This document shows positions 44,941 through 64,000 of a stretch of 64,000 nt of DNA, in pieces. The number at the start of each line of letters is the position of its first letter. Positions within the stretch are counted from its first letter, which is position 1. A program made the position numbers and the translations under genes. The notes beneath the pieces are model-generated. The model had not been told where the DNA came from and made no database searches. It saw nothing but the letters and a program-made list of their open reading frames with translations. Source of the DNA: Chrysaora quinquecirrha (Eukaryota > Cnidaria > Scyphozoa > Semaeostomeae > Pelagiidae). The stretch spans positions 1,830,997 through 1,894,996 of the forward strand of contig JACTAT010000051.1 of the NCBI GenBank assembly GCA_014526335.1. Direction: 5' to 3'.

Positions 44941-46637
44941 CCCCAAAAGGGACCCTATTAAGAACGTTGGTATCAATTATTATTATTATTATCATTTTGA
45001 CATTTTTATTATTATTAAGATAGTTAAATAGTTACAGTAGATTAAATAGATTTTAGTTGACAGCGCTCAGTTAACAACGGGAAAGCTTTTTAAGATACCA
45101 CGACCCGATTGCAGCGACAGTCACAACAAAATCGCTTTGGATTTGTGACTGTGGGACAATCGTGCGTTTGGGGCAACCGTGCGACAAAGATGCTATCGAC
45201 ACAAGGCTTTAAAAAATAAAGATTACTGGCTTTCTTGTGTGCTTGCTATGCGAGAATAGGTTCACACGCAAGTGCGTTTCGTGGGCTGCATTTTCAATTC
45301 AAAAACTTGAATTACAGAGTTGAAACTATTGGTAATTATTCAGATGTGGATTAGGCGTGTAAACCAATATAGATCTAAACTAAATGTTCCAACCATGAAT
45401 ACATAATTCAAGCCTTTTTACACTTTAATAAGGACTCATTAAGATTTCATCAATGCGAGGTTAATGCTTTTATTGAATCGCTCCATGGAAAGACAAATTC
45501 ACCACCCTGTGCAGTTGTGGATTCAAGTTAATAGCTAAGTTTTTAATCTTCAATTGAACGCGCTCACAAAACTACAGGCAGCTGGGAAGCCTTATGAATA
45601 TAAAAGTCGGACACAGGAGGGCCTACGATTGGCAACCATTTAATATTAGGAGTTGAATTAATATTGGTACCGATATATATTGATTATTTTACTTTCTTGG
45701 TATGAAATTTTTACTGATACACTTTGTTGGTTAGAACTATGAACTGATCAAGCTTTCGCACTGCATTTAAGTAATTTGCTAAAAAAGTTTGTCAAACGAA
45801 TTCCGTCCCCCGTTTATTTTGATCTCCAGCCAAGTATTCCTCAATGGTGTCCAATTCACCGCCTATTCTAACCTCCCAGCAATTAAGCCCCTTAGAGTAC
45901 CAGGCCGGAGGACCAAAATGCCATGCAGTTAGGCTCGTATGAAATGAGCCACAATTTGTATACGTCTTATATGAATGATTTTACGAGTCTCCCCATTCTC
46001 CTTTCAATTTCATATTGAAATAAGAAGTGCTTTTTAATTCTCCTAAAACTTCAATTTAGCGTGATTAGCCCAACTTTTTGGGTCGCTTTAATTTGTGCTT
46101 TAGAACTAGAATTGAAATAAACTAGTGCTCAGGTGTCCTTCAGGTCTATTAGGCGAGATTAGTGCTTTCACCAGTATCCTTCATGCACACTCAATGCAGT
46201 GTACTTCTGTTGTTTAGCAAGGGCAACTTCGCCAACGTTAAATTTATTCCAGCTCAGTGGCAGAGTCCAGAATACGTGGCGATACCATAGCTGAAGACCG
46301 TACAGGGTGGAGAGCGTCCCGTGTGTAAAGCTGCAACAAGTAGAAGCCGTTTGTTCGATTATACCTTTTGTGCTTCGCTGCGACAAAGGTCGAGCAGAAA
46401 ATACAGTTCTTCGCACGAGTAGCGACGAAATCATTCCTTCCGTTCCGAAAGAATACCGCCAGCGGCGGTCCGGACATTTGCACGCGACGCCTACACCACG
46501 TCTTGTGTCTCGACGGAGATTTCCAATAATATCGTTCATCACCCTGGGGATGAAAGGTGATAAAAGACGTTCTTGACTGCGTTGGTTCAATTGATCAAAT
46601 TATACAAGCGAACCAAGATTAGAAATCTGCTCTGTTG

Positions 46638-63013
<16,376 letters not shown>

Positions 63014-64000
63014 CTGAAAAGGACAATGGCAGTCTGATAAAATAGATAAATGGGGTGGTTTATCAGGCAGGTTGGACTGGGAAAGCGGACTGAAGTATAT
63101 TAAATGGCCGATGAAGAATTGTGGCACTTGAGACGATCTTCCAGGGCCTCTTTTAACTTATTAACTAGGGGGCAAATGCCCCCCTAGTCCCTATCATTAC
63201 CCATCTAGTTTCATAAAGTTGCCCCCCTAGTACAATGTCCTCTCAAAAGAAAACTGCCAAGAAAGGGAACATCTCTAGGGCTCTGTACGCCTTCGGCGCA
63301 TTTACAGCCACTTGTAGAATCAGCGTGACTTGTACGGTATAAATTCTCAACTGAATTAGAGATGCCCCCTTGTTATTTCTCCAGCACTGCTGGTTGTGCA
63401 TGAATTCCTGACAAAAAGACTAAGAGAAGAATTAACTTGCCAAGACACTTCACTCGCATTGTGAAAGAAAGCGCTGAAGATAAAACAATAGAACAAAAGA
63501 ACAATAAGTCCCCTTAAATTTTTTGCCCCCCTAGTTTTATCCCCTTAAATTTGGCACTAATGCAAAAGCGAAGCTCAGTGGCTAATAGTGAGGTAAAGCT
63601 GTAATACCAGGGAGCGACGCGGGCACTTTGCTTCCCTGTTACCTTTTATTGTAGCCCTGTTACCATGCCACTGCAGCCAGCAACCCGTACGTACGAGTAA
63701 AGGTGCAATAATAACGTATGCTAGCAATATTCATATGCTAATGCAGGTCAGGGGTCCTGTCAGCTGTACAGTTGGGCCTGCAGCTTGTGCCTCAAGACTG
63801 ATATCCATGCATGAATACCATTAAATTTATTGACCGATCTTGCAAGGATGTACAGCCGAGTTGACTATAGACGTGCGGAAAATGGTCCGGATGAGATTCG
63901 AACTCGCCATCGAACCCATCATCTAATGATCGTGAGTCGAGCTGAAAAATCAGGCTAATTCCGGCTGGATTTTTCAAAAAATTGGCAGAAAATCTGGTTC
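63014..64000. other. Upstream gene B intron with SINE
   Basis: No exon equivalent to gene A exons 1-4 was found. Contains ttgcccccctagt-type repeats (63165-63240 and 63515-63545) and a minus-strand tRNA-like SINE at about 63868-63960 (B box complement gagattcgaactcgcc). Confidence 0.55.

Larger units (their letters stand above)
41936..46637. other. Intergenic region between gene B and gene A
   Basis: Expected to hold the gene A promoter (nearest 41936) and the gene B 3' UTR (nearest 46637). I see SINEs and dispersed repeats (listed) but no confident gene. A 140-codon minus-strand frame at 46168-46590 has no recognisable domain. A short ttattattattatt run occurs near 44975. Confidence 0.5.

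Noticed and set aside
46168..46590. 140-codon minus-strand frame just 3' of gene B
   Set aside because: No recognisable motif, overlapping frames on both strands, and a position where the gene B 3' UTR is expected.

Overview
Organism and style. This is eukaryotic, intron-rich, AT-rich nuclear DNA. Exons are short, have GT-AG borders and are mostly in symmetrical phase 1. Large fibronectin type III (FN3) ectodomains, many tRNA-derived SINEs, MITE-like foldbacks and long microsatellites suggest an early-branching invertebrate. A cnidarian, probably an anthozoan, is my inference; no diagnostic marker proves it.

Layout. Bases 1-498 hold the 3' end of a sphingosine-1-phosphate phosphatase gene (+). 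A complete two-exon COMMD1 gene (-, 1355-2506) lies tail-to-tail with it. Bases 3003-14028 are an 11 kb tandem array of a ~195 bp unit with higher-order repeats. Next come a short LTR-type retroelement (14175-15131), a foldback minisatellite and several SINEs. An unrecognised two-exon gene with a basic coiled coil follows (-, 16418-18349), then a large TACCAT-type microsatellite with an inverted duplication (18600-20045).

The rest (21-64 kb) is two tandem paralogous genes on the minus strand. Gene A (22 exons, 21081-41935) is complete: signal peptide, two PA14-like modules, nine FN3 domains, a Cys-rich segment, then a glutamate-receptor-like channel core. That core is S1 lobe end, M1, pore loop, inner helix, S2 lobe, M4 and a cytoplasmic tail. 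The pore loop carries a potassium-channel filter, TTVGYGDI. Gene B (18 exons in the window, 46638-63013, 5' end beyond 64000) repeats exons 5-22 of A almost one to one, but its filter reads TTAGYGDI. A PA14/FN3 ectodomain on a potassium-type, iGluR-fold channel is the most interesting system here.

Caveat. Six exons of A and B are each one base short inside a short run, judged by exon length in the paralog and by the frame of the protein. Patches of the satellite array also have most of their homopolymers shortened by one. Both suggest under-called homopolymers in the assembly rather than pseudogenes, but this needs reads to settle.
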